A stretch of DNA of 39,573 nt from a virus. Positions 8,436-14,852 of the stretch are shown piece after piece. A program made the translations under genes and the position numbers. The stretch spans positions 1-39,573 of IMG/VR virus record IMGVR_UViG_3300023171_000005. One strand, written 5' to 3'. Below the pieces are notes generated by a model that did no database searches, was not told where the DNA came from, and saw only the letters and a list, made by a program, of their open reading frames with translations. Each line of letters starts with the position of its first letter. The stretch's first letter is position 1.

Positions 8436-8463
8436 TTTAAAATTCCAAAACTGCCAAAAATAT
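8436..8463 (-). repeat. 28-bp direct repeat, comM-proximal copy
   Basis: This 28-bp sequence recurs exactly at 8790-8817. On the minus strand it ends about 14 bases before the comM start (AAGGGA ribosome site in between) and lies upstream of the ATG in the same manner as the other copy. The repeats flank the 99-residue gene at 8482-8781. It may be a leader element or the scar of an inserted gene. Confidence 0.85.
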
Positions 8464-8481
8464 TTTATAATCCATTTTTAC

Positions 8482-8781
8482 TCATCTTTTACTCATTCTT
8501 TCTGTTTCATCTTTAATATCTTGAGCTACCTTGGTATGAATTGGATATTCAATATCTTTTTCAGGCATTTTTTTATTGATGGCGTTTCTCAATTGTTCAA
8601 TTGCACTTTCATGAAGTCGTATATATTTCCTTACGAACTCTTCCTTCGCTGCTAGATCTAATTCCAACGCTGCTAGATCTGATTCCAAGCATTGTATCTT
8701 ATATCCTAATGATAAAATTTCATAAAATGAATAACACGATAATAATGCTGTCATCATGAATAATGTTACATCTAGTATCAT
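8482..8781 (-). CDS. Membrane-anchored coiled-coil protein
   Basis: A 99-residue protein with one N-terminal membrane segment (residues 3-26, hydrophobic with LFMMTALLSCYSF) followed by a long charged helix. Residues about 33-46 contain an internal duplication (ESDLAAL and ELDLAAK, from a 21-bp tandem repeat at 8649-8690). A hydrophilic basic C-terminus follows. The ATG has GGATATATA upstream. Exact 28-bp repeats flank the gene. The layout (one membrane helix then coiled coil) resembles spanin-like or inner-membrane accessory proteins, but this is not diagnostic. Confidence 0.6.
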   Translation of the reverse strand: MILDVTLFMMTALLSCYSFYEILSLGYKIQCLESDLAALELDLAAKEEFVRKYIRLHESAIEQLRNAINKKMPEKDIEYPIHTKVAQDIKDETERMSKR

Positions 8782-8789
8782 TATATATC

Positions 8790-8817
8790 CTTTAAAATTC
8801 CAAAACTGCCAAAAATA
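8790..8817 (-). repeat. 28-bp direct repeat, distal copy
   Basis: Identical to 8436-8463 and placed about ten bases upstream of the ATG of the 99-residue protein, before its GGA ribosome site. The unit from one repeat to the next is 354 bp. Confidence 0.85.
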
Positions 8818-8835
8818 TAAGAACTAACATAATTT

Positions 8836-9075
8836 CTATAAACATTCTTGTTCTTTCAGTAATGATTTTGTTAGACCATAAACATGTTCGAGTTGTTCTA
8901 ATATGAAGTTGGCATTTTTACCTGATTTTAATAAATCTATATTCTTTAGTATGTATGGAAATAATTCATTAGACATATCATAACTTTGACAAATTAAACA
9001 AAAAGAGTTTTTTGAAGATATTGGTTTGTCTATTTCTATTTTGAGTAATTGAATATTGTGTTTTTTGCATTTCAT
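8836..9075 (-). CDS. Small cysteine-containing protein
   Basis: A 79-residue protein with CxxH (CKKH) near the N-terminus and CLIC at about residues 26-29, a possible zinc-binding pair, followed by helical segments. No family was recognised. It lies in the early minus-strand block directly after the zinc-ribbon micro-protein at 9077-9199 and is probably co-translated with it. Role unknown. Confidence 0.55.
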   Translation of the reverse strand: MKCKKHNIQLLKIEIDKPISSKNSFCLICQSYDMSNELFPYILKNIDLLKSGKNANFILEQLEHVYGLTKSLLKEQECL

Positions 9076-9076
9076 A

Positions 9077-9199
9077 TTATTTACCCATATTAATTACGCA
9101 ATATCGACAAGTTGTTTCTTCTTCATATGTTAATAGGCACTTACATAATCTACAATAATCTACTGCTGATTCGCCTGATCTTAATTCTTTATTTTCCAT
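9077..9199 (-). CDS. 40-residue zinc-ribbon micro-protein
   Basis: An ATG at 9199 begins a 40-codon ORF ending in TAA at 9077-9079. It overlaps the end of the upstream gene (9189-9437) by 11 bases and abuts the next gene (start 9075). The peptide has two CxxC pairs, CRLC and CRYC, spaced by about twelve residues, as in a zinc ribbon. Its snug fit between two genes and the metal-site pattern argue that it is real despite its size. Confidence 0.6.
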   Translation of the reverse strand: MENKELRSGESAVDYCRLCKCLLTYEEETTCRYCVINMGK

Positions 9200-9437
9200 A
9201 TTTTCTATCCATTGTTATTTTGTTATAAAGATCTATTAAATCATTATCCCACACATATCCTTCATGTTCTTTCTGTTCTTCACACTGGTTATCTAGCCAA
9301 CAAAGATTACATTCATTATCTTCTGTTCTACCTCTATAAATGTCTAGCATAGTTGGCGTTAATGTGTTTTCTATTAATTCTGTAATTGGAAATTCATCTT
9401 CGCAATACATACAAATAAACTTTTTTATTTTTACCAT
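9189..9437 (-). CDS. Zinc-ribbon early protein, first gene of leftward block
   Basis: An 82-residue acidic protein with two CxxC pairs: CMYC (residues 9-12) and CNLC (about 43-46), probably a zinc knuckle. It is the first gene downstream of the strong minus-strand promoter at 9479-9507. No homologue was recognised. Phage early genes of this size and kind are often host-takeover factors, but there is no direct evidence of that here. Confidence 0.6.
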   Translation of the reverse strand: MVKIKKFICMYCEDEFPITELIENTLTPTMLDIYRGRTEDNECNLCWLDNQCEEQKEHEGYVWDNDLIDLYNKITMDRKYGK

Positions 9438-9478
9438 AGTTATATTCTCTCTTTATAACTGGTTTAACTTATATAATA

Positions 9479-9507
9479 ATTGTAATGTATATTGCAATAT
9501 ATGTCAA
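9479..9507 (-). promoter_or_regulatory. Leftward promoter of the early block
   Basis: On the minus strand, TTGACA (complement of 9502-9507) and TACAAT (complement of 9479-9484) are separated by exactly 17 bases. This is near consensus for the main bacterial sigma factor. It faces the gene starting at 9437. Confidence 0.75.
9488..9501. promoter_or_regulatory. Perfect 14-bp palindrome between overlapping promoters
   Basis: TATATTGCAATATA is its own reverse complement. It fills most of the spacer of the leftward promoter and covers the -35 hexamer of the rightward promoter, so a dimeric protein bound here could affect both. The HTH protein encoded at 9550 is the nearest candidate. This is position-based inference. 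Confidence 0.55.
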
Positions 9508-9519
9508 CTATGTTATCAT
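9492..9519 (+). promoter_or_regulatory. Rightward promoter overlapping the leftward one
   Basis: TTGCAA (9492-9497) and TATCAT (9514-9519) are 16 bases apart and would start RNA close to 9526, before the HTH gene at 9550. The -10 differs from consensus at one base. It overlaps the leftward promoter, so the two polymerases cannot easily bind at once. Confidence 0.5.
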
Positions 9520-9549
9520 ATTTATATATATTAAAAGTGAAAGGGAATT

Positions 9550-9762
9550 ATGACACTAAATGAGTTGGGTAAGATGGTTGAATCTTGTAGGTTTAAGATG
9601 GGTATTAATTTACATGACTTTAGTAAGCAGATAGGTATGTCTACAAATACATACTTGGTGTTTTTAAAACAGTCTAAAAAGACTCAGCCAAGAACTGTAT
9701 ATTCAATTGTTAACTTTTTAGAAGAGCAAGGTATTGCTGTTGGTGATTTAGAATTAGAATAA
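9550..9762 (+). CDS. HTH regulator (Cro/CI-like)
   Basis: A 70-residue protein with a helix-turn-helix: NLHDFSKQIGMSTNTYLVFLK (helices two and three) at residues about 20-40, followed by a further helix (TVYSIVNFLEEQG). The length and layout fit small Cro-like repressors. AAAGGGA lies before the ATG. It is the first gene after the overlapping promoters and palindrome at 9488-9501, so it may control the early switch. No dimerisation or cleavage domain is present. Confidence 0.65.
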   Translation: MTLNELGKMVESCRFKMGINLHDFSKQIGMSTNTYLVFLKQSKKTQPRTVYSIVNFLEEQGIAVGDLELE

Positions 9763-9805
9763 GGATAGTAAATTAAAAATGACTTTTGATATTTAGAGGG
9801 AATTT

Positions 9806-9841
9806 ATGAAAAATATCATATCTAGAATTGGAGCGATATGA
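9806..9841 (+). CDS. 11-residue leader micro-ORF
   Basis: An ATG with GAGGGA upstream opens an 11-codon ORF whose stop TGA shares ATGA with the start of the next gene (9838). This suggests translational coupling. Tiny overlapping ORFs also precede the genes at 11106 and 12062. Confidence 0.4.
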   Translation: MKNIISRIGAI

Positions 9842-10080
9842 ATCCAAGAAGTGAAAGAACTATAAAGAAAGATCTCTTAGATTTATTCCACATGGGGATA
9901 GGGATAGATATGGGTTTTAAATCAAAGAAAGAAGAGTTTCAGTTCATTATTAAGAAGATAAAGAAGTTGTATAAATTGCGGCAATATATTGGAGAAGTTG
10001 ATCCAAGTGAGATTGATGGTTGGATAAAGATATTTAATAGATTTAGCGTCGCTAATGGATTACCTGAATTTAAATCATGA
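9838..10080 (+). CDS. Small basic protein of unknown function
   Basis: An 80-residue protein with a highly basic middle (FIIKKIKKLYKLRQ) and predicted helices. No family was recognised. It starts inside the stop of an 11-codon leader and ends overlapping the start of the next HTH gene by four bases, so the three look translationally linked. A partner role with the following antitoxin-like HTH protein is possible but not shown. Confidence 0.55.
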   Translation: MNPRSERTIKKDLLDLFHMGIGIDMGFKSKKEEFQFIIKKIKKLYKLRQYIGEVDPSEIDGWIKIFNRFSVANGLPEFKS

Positions 10081-10313
10081 AAATGACTCATAGAAATTTA
10101 GTAATAAGTCTTGCTTTGCAAAAAAGAATATTAACTAAATTGCGAAGTGAAGCTAATAAAATTGGCATGTTGAAACTGGCTCAACTATCTGGATTGGGAG
10201 TTAATTCTCTGTATAAGTCATTAGATGTTGAAATGGAGAAATTTGGAAATCCAAGACTTTCAACAGTTATATTAATCGCTCAAGCTTTAGATATAGATTT
10301 GTTTAATGTATAA
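10077..10313 (+). CDS. HTH protein resembling addiction-module antidotes
   Basis: A 78-residue basic protein. The segment LAQLSGLGVNSLYKSL is a helix-turn-helix, followed by GNPRLSTVILIAQALDIDLF, which resembles the C-terminal part of antidote proteins of the HTH type (the phrase GNPxLST followed by a helix). It starts in an ATGA overlap with the previous gene. It may be an antitoxin with the upstream 80-residue protein as partner, or simply a phage repressor. Confidence 0.55.
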   Translation: MKMTHRNLVISLALQKRILTKLRSEANKIGMLKLAQLSGLGVNSLYKSLDVEMEKFGNPRLSTVILIAQALDIDLFNV

Positions 10314-10332
10314 AGTTGAATAAGGATAGTAA

Positions 10333-10719
10333 ATGAAAAATAATAAATTTTATGAAGTAATTAAAGATCAATTATCTGTAGAAGATTTATTGGAATCTAA
10401 TTTTTTTAATAATTTCTGGTCTCCATTAGACTTTCATGGCATTCAAGATGCAGTATATGTAAAAAATGTTTCATGCCCCATTATTAGTGATGAAAAAAAT
10501 CCAGATGGATTGCCTGCTCATTTATTGATAAGTGGTGAAATTGGTAGTTGTGATGCATGTCATGGACTTTTAAATATTATTGGTATTACTTCTCATATTA
10601 TGCGTATGGATGAATTTACATCTGCAAGAATGTTGATGAAATATTTTAAAATTAAAATTAGTGCTGAAAAACTTTATGAATGTTTCTTTCATGAAGATAC
10701 AGTATTAGAATTGGAATAA
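10333..10719 (+). CDS. Degenerate primase zinc-finger-like protein
   Basis: A 128-residue protein. An N-terminal helix ending in SVEDLLES, then VSCPIISDEKNPDGLPAHLL, GSCDACHG and a helix-rich end (TSARMLMKYFKIKI) follow the layout of the CHC2 zinc-binding domain of DnaG primases, with C-P near the start, a CxxC and the final AxxxLxxxF helix. The histidine after the first cysteine is absent, so metal binding would need another ligand, and no catalytic primase domain follows. It may recruit a primase or bind DNA. The resemblance is at pattern level. Confidence 0.5.
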   Translation: MKNNKFYEVIKDQLSVEDLLESNFFNNFWSPLDFHGIQDAVYVKNVSCPIISDEKNPDGLPAHLLISGEIGSCDACHGLLNIIGITSHIMRMDEFTSARMLMKYFKIKISAEKLYECFFHEDTVLELE

Positions 10720-10721
10720 AT

Positions 10722-10901
10722 ATGGATTATACAACATTAATTGTATTTTTTATTGCTTTAATTGTTATTGGAGTTATTACAGATTTTATTGAAATAAATA
10801 TAAAAACAGTACATATGGAAGAATTCTTAGTAAATCTTTTAATTTTAGGTCTCGTTTTTAATATTATTTCAATTGCGGTCCATTTCTCAGTCTATTTCTA
10901 A
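10722..10901 (+). CDS. 59-residue protein with two membrane helices
   Basis: An ATG three bases after the previous stop opens a 59-codon ORF ending at TAA 10899-10901. It has two hydrophobic segments: residues about 5-21 (LIVFFIALIVIGVITDF) and 36-56 (LVNLLILGLVFNIISIAVHF), with few charges between. This is the topology of a small class II holin or a superinfection-exclusion protein. It lies in the early rightward block rather than beside the endolysin, so the second is at least as likely. Neither is proven. Confidence 0.6.
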   Translation: MDYTTLIVFFIALIVIGVITDFIEINIKTVHMEEFLVNLLILGLVFNIISIAVHFSVYF

Positions 10902-10971
10902 GATAATAATTGATTATTTATATGATCTAGTTATTCTATCAAAGTAAATGTGATGAGAATTGAAAGAAAAA

Positions 10972-10997
10972 AAGACCAAGCAATTAAGCCTGGTCTT
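10972..10997. terminator. Bidirectional hairpin terminator
   Basis: Seven-bp arms (10972-10978 and 10991-10997), with partial pairing inside the loop, are followed on the plus strand by AAATTTTT and on the minus strand by a run of T bases. It closes the early rightward operon before the replication gene. Confidence 0.65.
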
Positions 10998-11046
10998 AAA
11001 TTTTTAACCCAAATCCCCCCTACCAAAGGAAAATTAAGGAAACACT

Positions 11047-11109
11047 ATGGTTAAACCAATGAATCTAATGATCCCGAAAGGAATAAACGTTCGCGTTTTA
11101 CTTATATGA
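11047..11109 (+). CDS. 20-residue leader ORF of the replication gene
   Basis: An ATG with AAGGA upstream opens a 20-codon ORF whose TGA overlaps the ATG of the next gene in ATGA. Its body contains the basic run MIPKGINVRV. It may serve mainly to couple translation. Confidence 0.4.
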   Translation: MVKPMNLMIPKGINVRVLLI

Positions 11110-11987
11110 ATAATAACATTTCTGTTTGCAATAATCAAGCTTTTTCAAAAGAATATCTAAATATAGCTTTTATGTTAAAAGCAAGTGTTCCTGCGACATT
11201 CGTGCCAGAGCATATATCGGGATATACTCCACTTCGATTAAAGATGATTAATTTCATTATTCGATCTCTCAATATCAATAAAATATCTTTTCCTTCTCAA
11301 TCAACTATAGCGAAAGCAGTTGGATGTAATCGTGAAACAGTTAACGTTGCATTCAAGTTTTTTGAGGAACAAGGTTTGTTTATTATAAAAAGTGGTAAAA
11401 AACGTTGGAGAACTAATATATACTCTCTGGGTGCAGTTTTATGTAATTATCAAGTTCGTTGGGCTTTGCGATATGTGTGTACTGGATTAACCCGTGCCTA
11501 TCATCGTATTGCAGATGAGTTAAGATCTTTTATAAAAAAGGCTGTCGTTGAGCCAAAACGCACACTATTATATAAAATAAATGTATTTAAAAGAATTAAT
11601 ACAAGTATTAGTAGTTATAGAGAGAAGAGATTGTACTCAACTCCATTTTTAAAGAAAGAAGATTGGTTGAATAGACAGAAACACTTATGGTCTGATTGGT
11701 CAGTTCGTGAAAGTGAATTACATTACAAACTTGAAGAAAGGGAGAGTATGTATAAGCAATGGGTGAAACCAAAGACTGTTGTAGAAAAACCACCAGCTAT
11801 TTCGCATAACACAGGCAAGATATCTTCAACTTTGATGAACGAGCGAATCTCTATGTGTAAAAGAGAACCAGATATATCTCGTAGATTAGCTATGTATGAT
11901 AAATTAAAGACTCAGGTAGAGCGTGGATCAATGGCATTTATAGATTATTTGATAAGAGAAACCAAAAACACCATAGAAAAGATTTAA
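11106..11987 (+). CDS. Replication-type HTH protein
   Basis: A 293-residue basic protein. Residues about 60-95 carry a winged-helix motif: FPSQSTIAKAVGCNRETVNVAFKFFEEQGL is the recognition region typical of plasmid and phage replication initiators and of DnaT/O-like proteins. The remaining two thirds are highly charged and have no recognisable catalytic motif. It is preceded by a leader ORF and followed by the RusA gene. It may bind the origin, which was not located. Confidence 0.55.
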   Translation: MNNNISVCNNQAFSKEYLNIAFMLKASVPATFVPEHISGYTPLRLKMINFIIRSLNINKISFPSQSTIAKAVGCNRETVNVAFKFFEEQGLFIIKSGKKRWRTNIYSLGAVLCNYQVRWALRYVCTGLTRAYHRIADELRSFIKKAVVEPKRTLLYKINVFKRINTSISSYREKRLYSTPFLKKEDWLNRQKHLWSDWSVRESELHYKLEERESMYKQWVKPKTVVEKPPAISHNTGKISSTLMNERISMCKREPDISRRLAMYDKLKTQVERGSMAFIDYLIRETKNTIEKI

Positions 11988-11988
11988 T

Positions 11989-12069
11989 ATGCATAACTTA
12001 CATGCTGATGACATATATAAAAAATATACGGACAAGTTTATTGCAATATCTAGTAGCTACAATGATTGA
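11989..12069 (+). CDS. 26-residue micro-ORF overlapping rusA
   Basis: An ATG just after the previous TAA opens a 26-codon ORF containing HNLHADDIYKKY. Its TGA (12067-12069) overlaps the first codons of rusA, so it could couple translation of rusA, which lacks its own clear ribosome site. Confidence 0.35.
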   Translation: MHNLHADDIYKKYTDKFIAISSSYND

Positions 12070-12451
12070 ATATCAACTTTTAGGAACTCCAGTCCCATTA
12101 CATAGACCAAGGTTCGCTAAGGGTAGGGTTTATAACGATCAAAAGTCTAAAATGCTTATAGACTATATGTCTATAAAAAACCAACATGGTAAACGATCTA
12201 TGTTCTTTGATCCAATTCATCTTGATGTAACTTTTATCTTTCAAATTCCTGAATCTTATTCTAAAAAGAAAAAAGAACTACTTCTTAATAAGCCTTATGA
12301 TGGTCGATGTGATTTAGACAACCTGCTTAAGTATCTTATGGACGTGTGCACTAGAGCCTTATATAATGATGACAAATTAATTACCAGTATATCGGCTGAG
12401 AAGATATATGGCGTTGATGCGAAAACAATATTTAGTTTCAATAGGCTTTAA
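12062..12451 (+). CDS. rusA: RusA-type Holliday junction resolvase
   Basis: A 129-residue protein matching the length of RusA (about 120). RusA dimers cleave four-way junctions symmetrically. Residues 1-25 contain the entry motif PVPLHRPRF, and near residues 80-105 is the family signature DGRCDLDNLLKYLMD, with DD at the following DDKLI. These acidic residues (in DLDN and DD) are the expected metal ligands. The start at 12062 is where the family domain begins; there are in-frame codons upstream to 12002. It follows the HTH replication protein and precedes the terminase small subunit. Confidence 0.9.
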   Translation: MIEYQLLGTPVPLHRPRFAKGRVYNDQKSKMLIDYMSIKNQHGKRSMFFDPIHLDVTFIFQIPESYSKKKKELLLNKPYDGRCDLDNLLKYLMDVCTRALYNDDKLITSISAEKIYGVDAKTIFSFNRL

Positions 12452-12468
12452 CAAAAAAAGGGGAGAAG

Positions 12469-13095
12469 TTGACGAAAAGTAAAACCTCTAAACATATCAA
12501 TATCAATGATAAAAGCGATATTAAACCAAAAGTCTATGATACAGGCACTTTAGTCATTGAAGAGTACTTTTCTATACATACAATGAAGTATCACCCAGCT
12601 ACAAGAAAATTTGTTGAACAAGAAGCAGTTAACTTAAAGCAATGGGCAGAAAAAGAAGATTCACTTAGACTTTCAGATTTTTATGACTTTAGAGGATATA
12701 ATACTGAAACTTTTTACTCTTGGTGTCATAAGTTTCCAGAAATGAAAGCATCTCATGATTATGCAAAAAGAAGAATTGCAGCACGTCGTGAAAATGGAGC
12801 TCTATTTAGAAAATTTGATGCAGGAACTGTACATAAGACTTTAGGGTTTTATGATTATGTCTTTCAACAAGAGATTGATAAAGCGAATGCAGCTCGTTTA
12901 GCAGTTGCTGAGAAATCAGAAGCTAAATTAGTTATTATGGAAAGATTTCAGTTAGGTGGTGGTGAATATAGAGATGTTGAAGTAATATCAACATCAAAGC
13001 AGACACCTGAAGAAGTAGCTGCTAATATACGTAGAAACACTGCTACCGATAGACAAGTTAAAGTTAATGCTAATGTTGGAAATACTTACGAATAA
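12469..13095 (+). CDS. terS: Terminase small subunit (probable)
   Basis: A 208-residue protein starting at a TTG with GGGGAGAAG just upstream. Residues about 55-125 contain SDFYDFRGYNTETFYSWCHK and AKRRIAARRENGALFRKFD, the layout of small terminase subunits of the helix-turn-helix type that bind packaging sites. The C-terminal part is charged and ends in a likely flexible tail. It precedes terL by several small genes. The assignment is by sequence layout and position. Confidence 0.6.
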   Translation: MTKSKTSKHININDKSDIKPKVYDTGTLVIEEYFSIHTMKYHPATRKFVEQEAVNLKQWAEKEDSLRLSDFYDFRGYNTETFYSWCHKFPEMKASHDYAKRRIAARRENGALFRKFDAGTVHKTLGFYDYVFQQEIDKANAARLAVAEKSEAKLVIMERFQLGGGEYRDVEVISTSKQTPEEVAANIRRNTATDRQVKVNANVGNTYE

Positions 13096-13108
13096 AAAAA
13101 GGAAATTA

Positions 13109-13468
13109 ATGCATAAAACAAATAGTACAACACACTTGAAAATGATTTTAGCTGATGTTGTTTCAATAGCATTTCAACATATGGCTGCTATGGGACAAGA
13201 GTTAAATAATCTTGATATAAAAGAAGAGAATTTAAAGGATAAGACACCTGCTCAGCTTGCAACTGCTCAAACTATGAGTAACATGTTAACGATCATTAAC
13301 GATGTAATTCATCCTGCTCATAGTGTTGCTACACAACTATTTAATAAAGATGTTAAAGAATATGTAGATTATTGTATTAAAAATCAAGCATTGGCAATTG
13401 AAAATAAACTTATCAGTCCAACTTGTAAATGTTACTCATGTAAACAAAAGCAACCAATTGGAAAATAG
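13109..13468 (+). CDS. Helical protein with a C-terminal CxC..C motif
   Basis: A 119-residue protein. The start at 13109 is preferred because AAAGGAAA lies directly upstream. The body is helical with Met/Ala-rich segments (LADVVSIAFQHMAAMG), and the C-terminus carries CKCYSCKQK, a possible zinc knuckle. Family not recognised. It lies in the packaging region between terS and terL. Confidence 0.5.
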   Translation: MHKTNSTTHLKMILADVVSIAFQHMAAMGQELNNLDIKEENLKDKTPAQLATAQTMSNMLTIINDVIHPAHSVATQLFNKDVKEYVDYCIKNQALAIENKLISPTCKCYSCKQKQPIGK

Positions 13469-13678
13469 ATGAAACTCTCTAAAAAATCTAATTATGTGAT
13501 TTTACATGACGAGTGGGATAAGTATTTAAAAAATCCAATTGCATATCCTACCTATTTTTCTGAGGATGGATTAACAATAAAAGAGGTGTATGATCGATCT
13601 CTTGAATCTCTAGAAAACATGACGAAAGGACAAAGCGAACAACTTCGTAAAGAATGTCTATATACAATAGGAAAATAA
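13469..13678 (+). CDS. Small charged protein of unknown function
   Basis: A 69-residue protein whose ATG directly follows the stop of the previous gene, indicating translational coupling. It contains HDEWDKYLKNPIAYP and GQSEQLRKECLY. No family was recognised. Confidence 0.5.
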   Translation: MKLSKKSNYVILHDEWDKYLKNPIAYPTYFSEDGLTIKEVYDRSLESLENMTKGQSEQLRKECLYTIGK

Positions 13679-13872
13679 TGAAACAATATGTCTATAAATT
13701 AACACTACAAGATGGTCAACAATTTGATTATAAGTTTGAAGGTGGAATATCTTTCAATCACAAAGATGAAGATGGTAATACGACTCAAAGCTTGATTACT
13801 TCTGCTATATTTATTGAGTCTGTTGATGAAGATATTGTTAGTGAATTAGAAGATGTGAAACTTGTTGAATAA
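13678..13872 (+). CDS. Small acidic beta-rich protein
   Basis: A 64-residue protein starting in a TAATG overlap with the previous stop. It carries KLTLQDGQQFDYKFEGG and an acidic C-terminus. No family was recognised. It is probably co-translated with its neighbours in the packaging block. Confidence 0.5.
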   Translation: MKQYVYKLTLQDGQQFDYKFEGGISFNHKDEDGNTTQSLITSAIFIESVDEDIVSELEDVKLVE

Positions 13873-14041
13873 GTTTGAACTTGGAAGAACTAATCATCAT
13901 GCAGATTGTGAAATTAAAGAGAATAAGTGTGATCATCACTATTCTTTAGTGGATATATGTTTGTATAAAATGAATTGTATGTTTTTCAAAAAGTATAGAA
14001 TTCAATGTGTTGCTGAATGTAAAGAGACTGAAAATAATTAG
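13865..14041 (+). CDS. 58-residue cysteine/histidine-rich protein
   Basis: A TTG at 13865 opens a 58-codon frame ending at TAG 14039-14041 and overlapping the end of the previous gene by eight bases. It holds six cysteines and a HH pair (NHHADC and KCDHHYSL), suggesting metal binding. The start codon is uncertain, since there is no strong ribosome site, but the frame is open and gene spacing is tight. Confidence 0.4.
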   Translation: MNKFELGRTNHHADCEIKENKCDHHYSLVDICLYKMNCMFFKKYRIQCVAECKETENN

Positions 14042-14057
14042 AATGAGGTGCAAGTTG

Positions 14058-14213
14058 TTGAATAGACCAGAGATTACTGACGAACAAAAACAATTTGATC
14101 TTATCGAAATGATAGAGATGGATAAAGACCAGATTGATGACTGTTTACAGTTTCTAGGAATGAGTAAACAAAAGTGGGAACAAATGTGGGGAAAGCCCAA
14201 AGAGAAACAATAG
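14058..14213 (+). CDS. Small acidic helical protein
   Basis: A 51-residue protein. A TTG at 14058 is taken as start because GAGGTG lies seven bases upstream; an in-frame ATG at 14043 is also possible. It contains DLIEMIEMDKDQIDDCLQFL followed by KQKWEQMWGK. No family was recognised. Confidence 0.4.
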   Translation: MNRPEITDEQKQFDLIEMIEMDKDQIDDCLQFLGMSKQKWEQMWGKPKEKQ

Positions 14214-14223
14214 AAGAACAAAG

Positions 14224-14493
14224 ATGAATTTATACGCGTTTGTTTTATTTTATTTACCTTTGTTAGGTTCAGAACCTTCTCATCAAGATTTTTATTATGA
14301 AATACTAAATGATAGAGAAGTAACTAGTCGTATTTTAAACGAACGTTTACATGTTATTGATAGAAAGATCGATATGTTAAAACCTCGTTTGTTAGAATCG
14401 AACTGTCCTACCTATTTATATGCAACTCGAGTAATGTTACTTCGTGATAAAGACATGATTGAACAAATTTTAGTATCTTTGAAGAAGCATTAA
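14224..14493 (+). CDS. Membrane-anchored helical protein, CPxYL family
   Basis: An 89-residue protein. The N-terminus (AFVLFYLPLLG) is hydrophobic, followed by a charged helix and the pattern NCPTYLYATRVMLLRDKDMIEQIL. The protein encoded at 16586-16915 shares the layout: a hydrophobic start, a long helix, then ACPLYLQKQYKRLQHDKALLI. The two are probably paralogues. They bracket the terminase genes. Their role is unknown; a membrane-facing accessory protein is one possibility. Confidence 0.5.
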   Translation: MNLYAFVLFYLPLLGSEPSHQDFYYEILNDREVTSRILNERLHVIDRKIDMLKPRLLESNCPTYLYATRVMLLRDKDMIEQILVSLKKH

Positions 14494-14525
14494 ACAATGA
14501 ATGATAGTAACGAGAGGATGAAGAA

Positions 14526-14852
14526 ATGAGAGTAGATTTTCCTTGTTGTAATCCTGGATGGGGTTGTCCTCATTGTTTTTGCATTAAATGTTGCGATGAT
14601 GGAAAATTACCTGAGTGTTCCAAGATAAAAGATAAACCCCATGTTAAGATTAGTTTGTTGTGCCAACATTGTTTAAAGGGTATTAACGATATTTGCTATC
14701 CACATTACTGGAGCTCTCTTGTTGATATGCGGGAAATAAAGTTGGAGAAATTAAAAGATCCCGAAGATTTTATAAATAAAAGATCTGAAATTAAGAAGCA
14801 ATGGGAAATGAAATATAAAAAGGAGAGGAGCATCATTGAACGTATCAACTGA
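14526..14852 (+). CDS. Cysteine-rich protein before terL
   Basis: A 108-residue protein. The first 60 residues have ten cysteines, including CC, CPHC, CIKCC and CQHC, plus histidines, which suggests one or two zinc-binding modules. The C-terminal half is a basic charged helix (KKQWEMKYKKER). It overlaps the terL start by 17 bases. The role is unknown; a nucleic-acid-binding packaging accessory is possible. Confidence 0.5.
   Translation: MRVDFPCCNPGWGCPHCFCIKCCDDGKLPECSKIKDKPHVKISLLCQHCLKGINDICYPHYWSSLVDMREIKLEKLKDPEDFINKRSEIKKQWEMKYKKERSIIERIN

Noticed and set aside
13946-14221. 91-residue minus-strand ORF
   Set aside because: It overlaps two plus-strand genes in a plus-strand operon and looks like a composition shadow.
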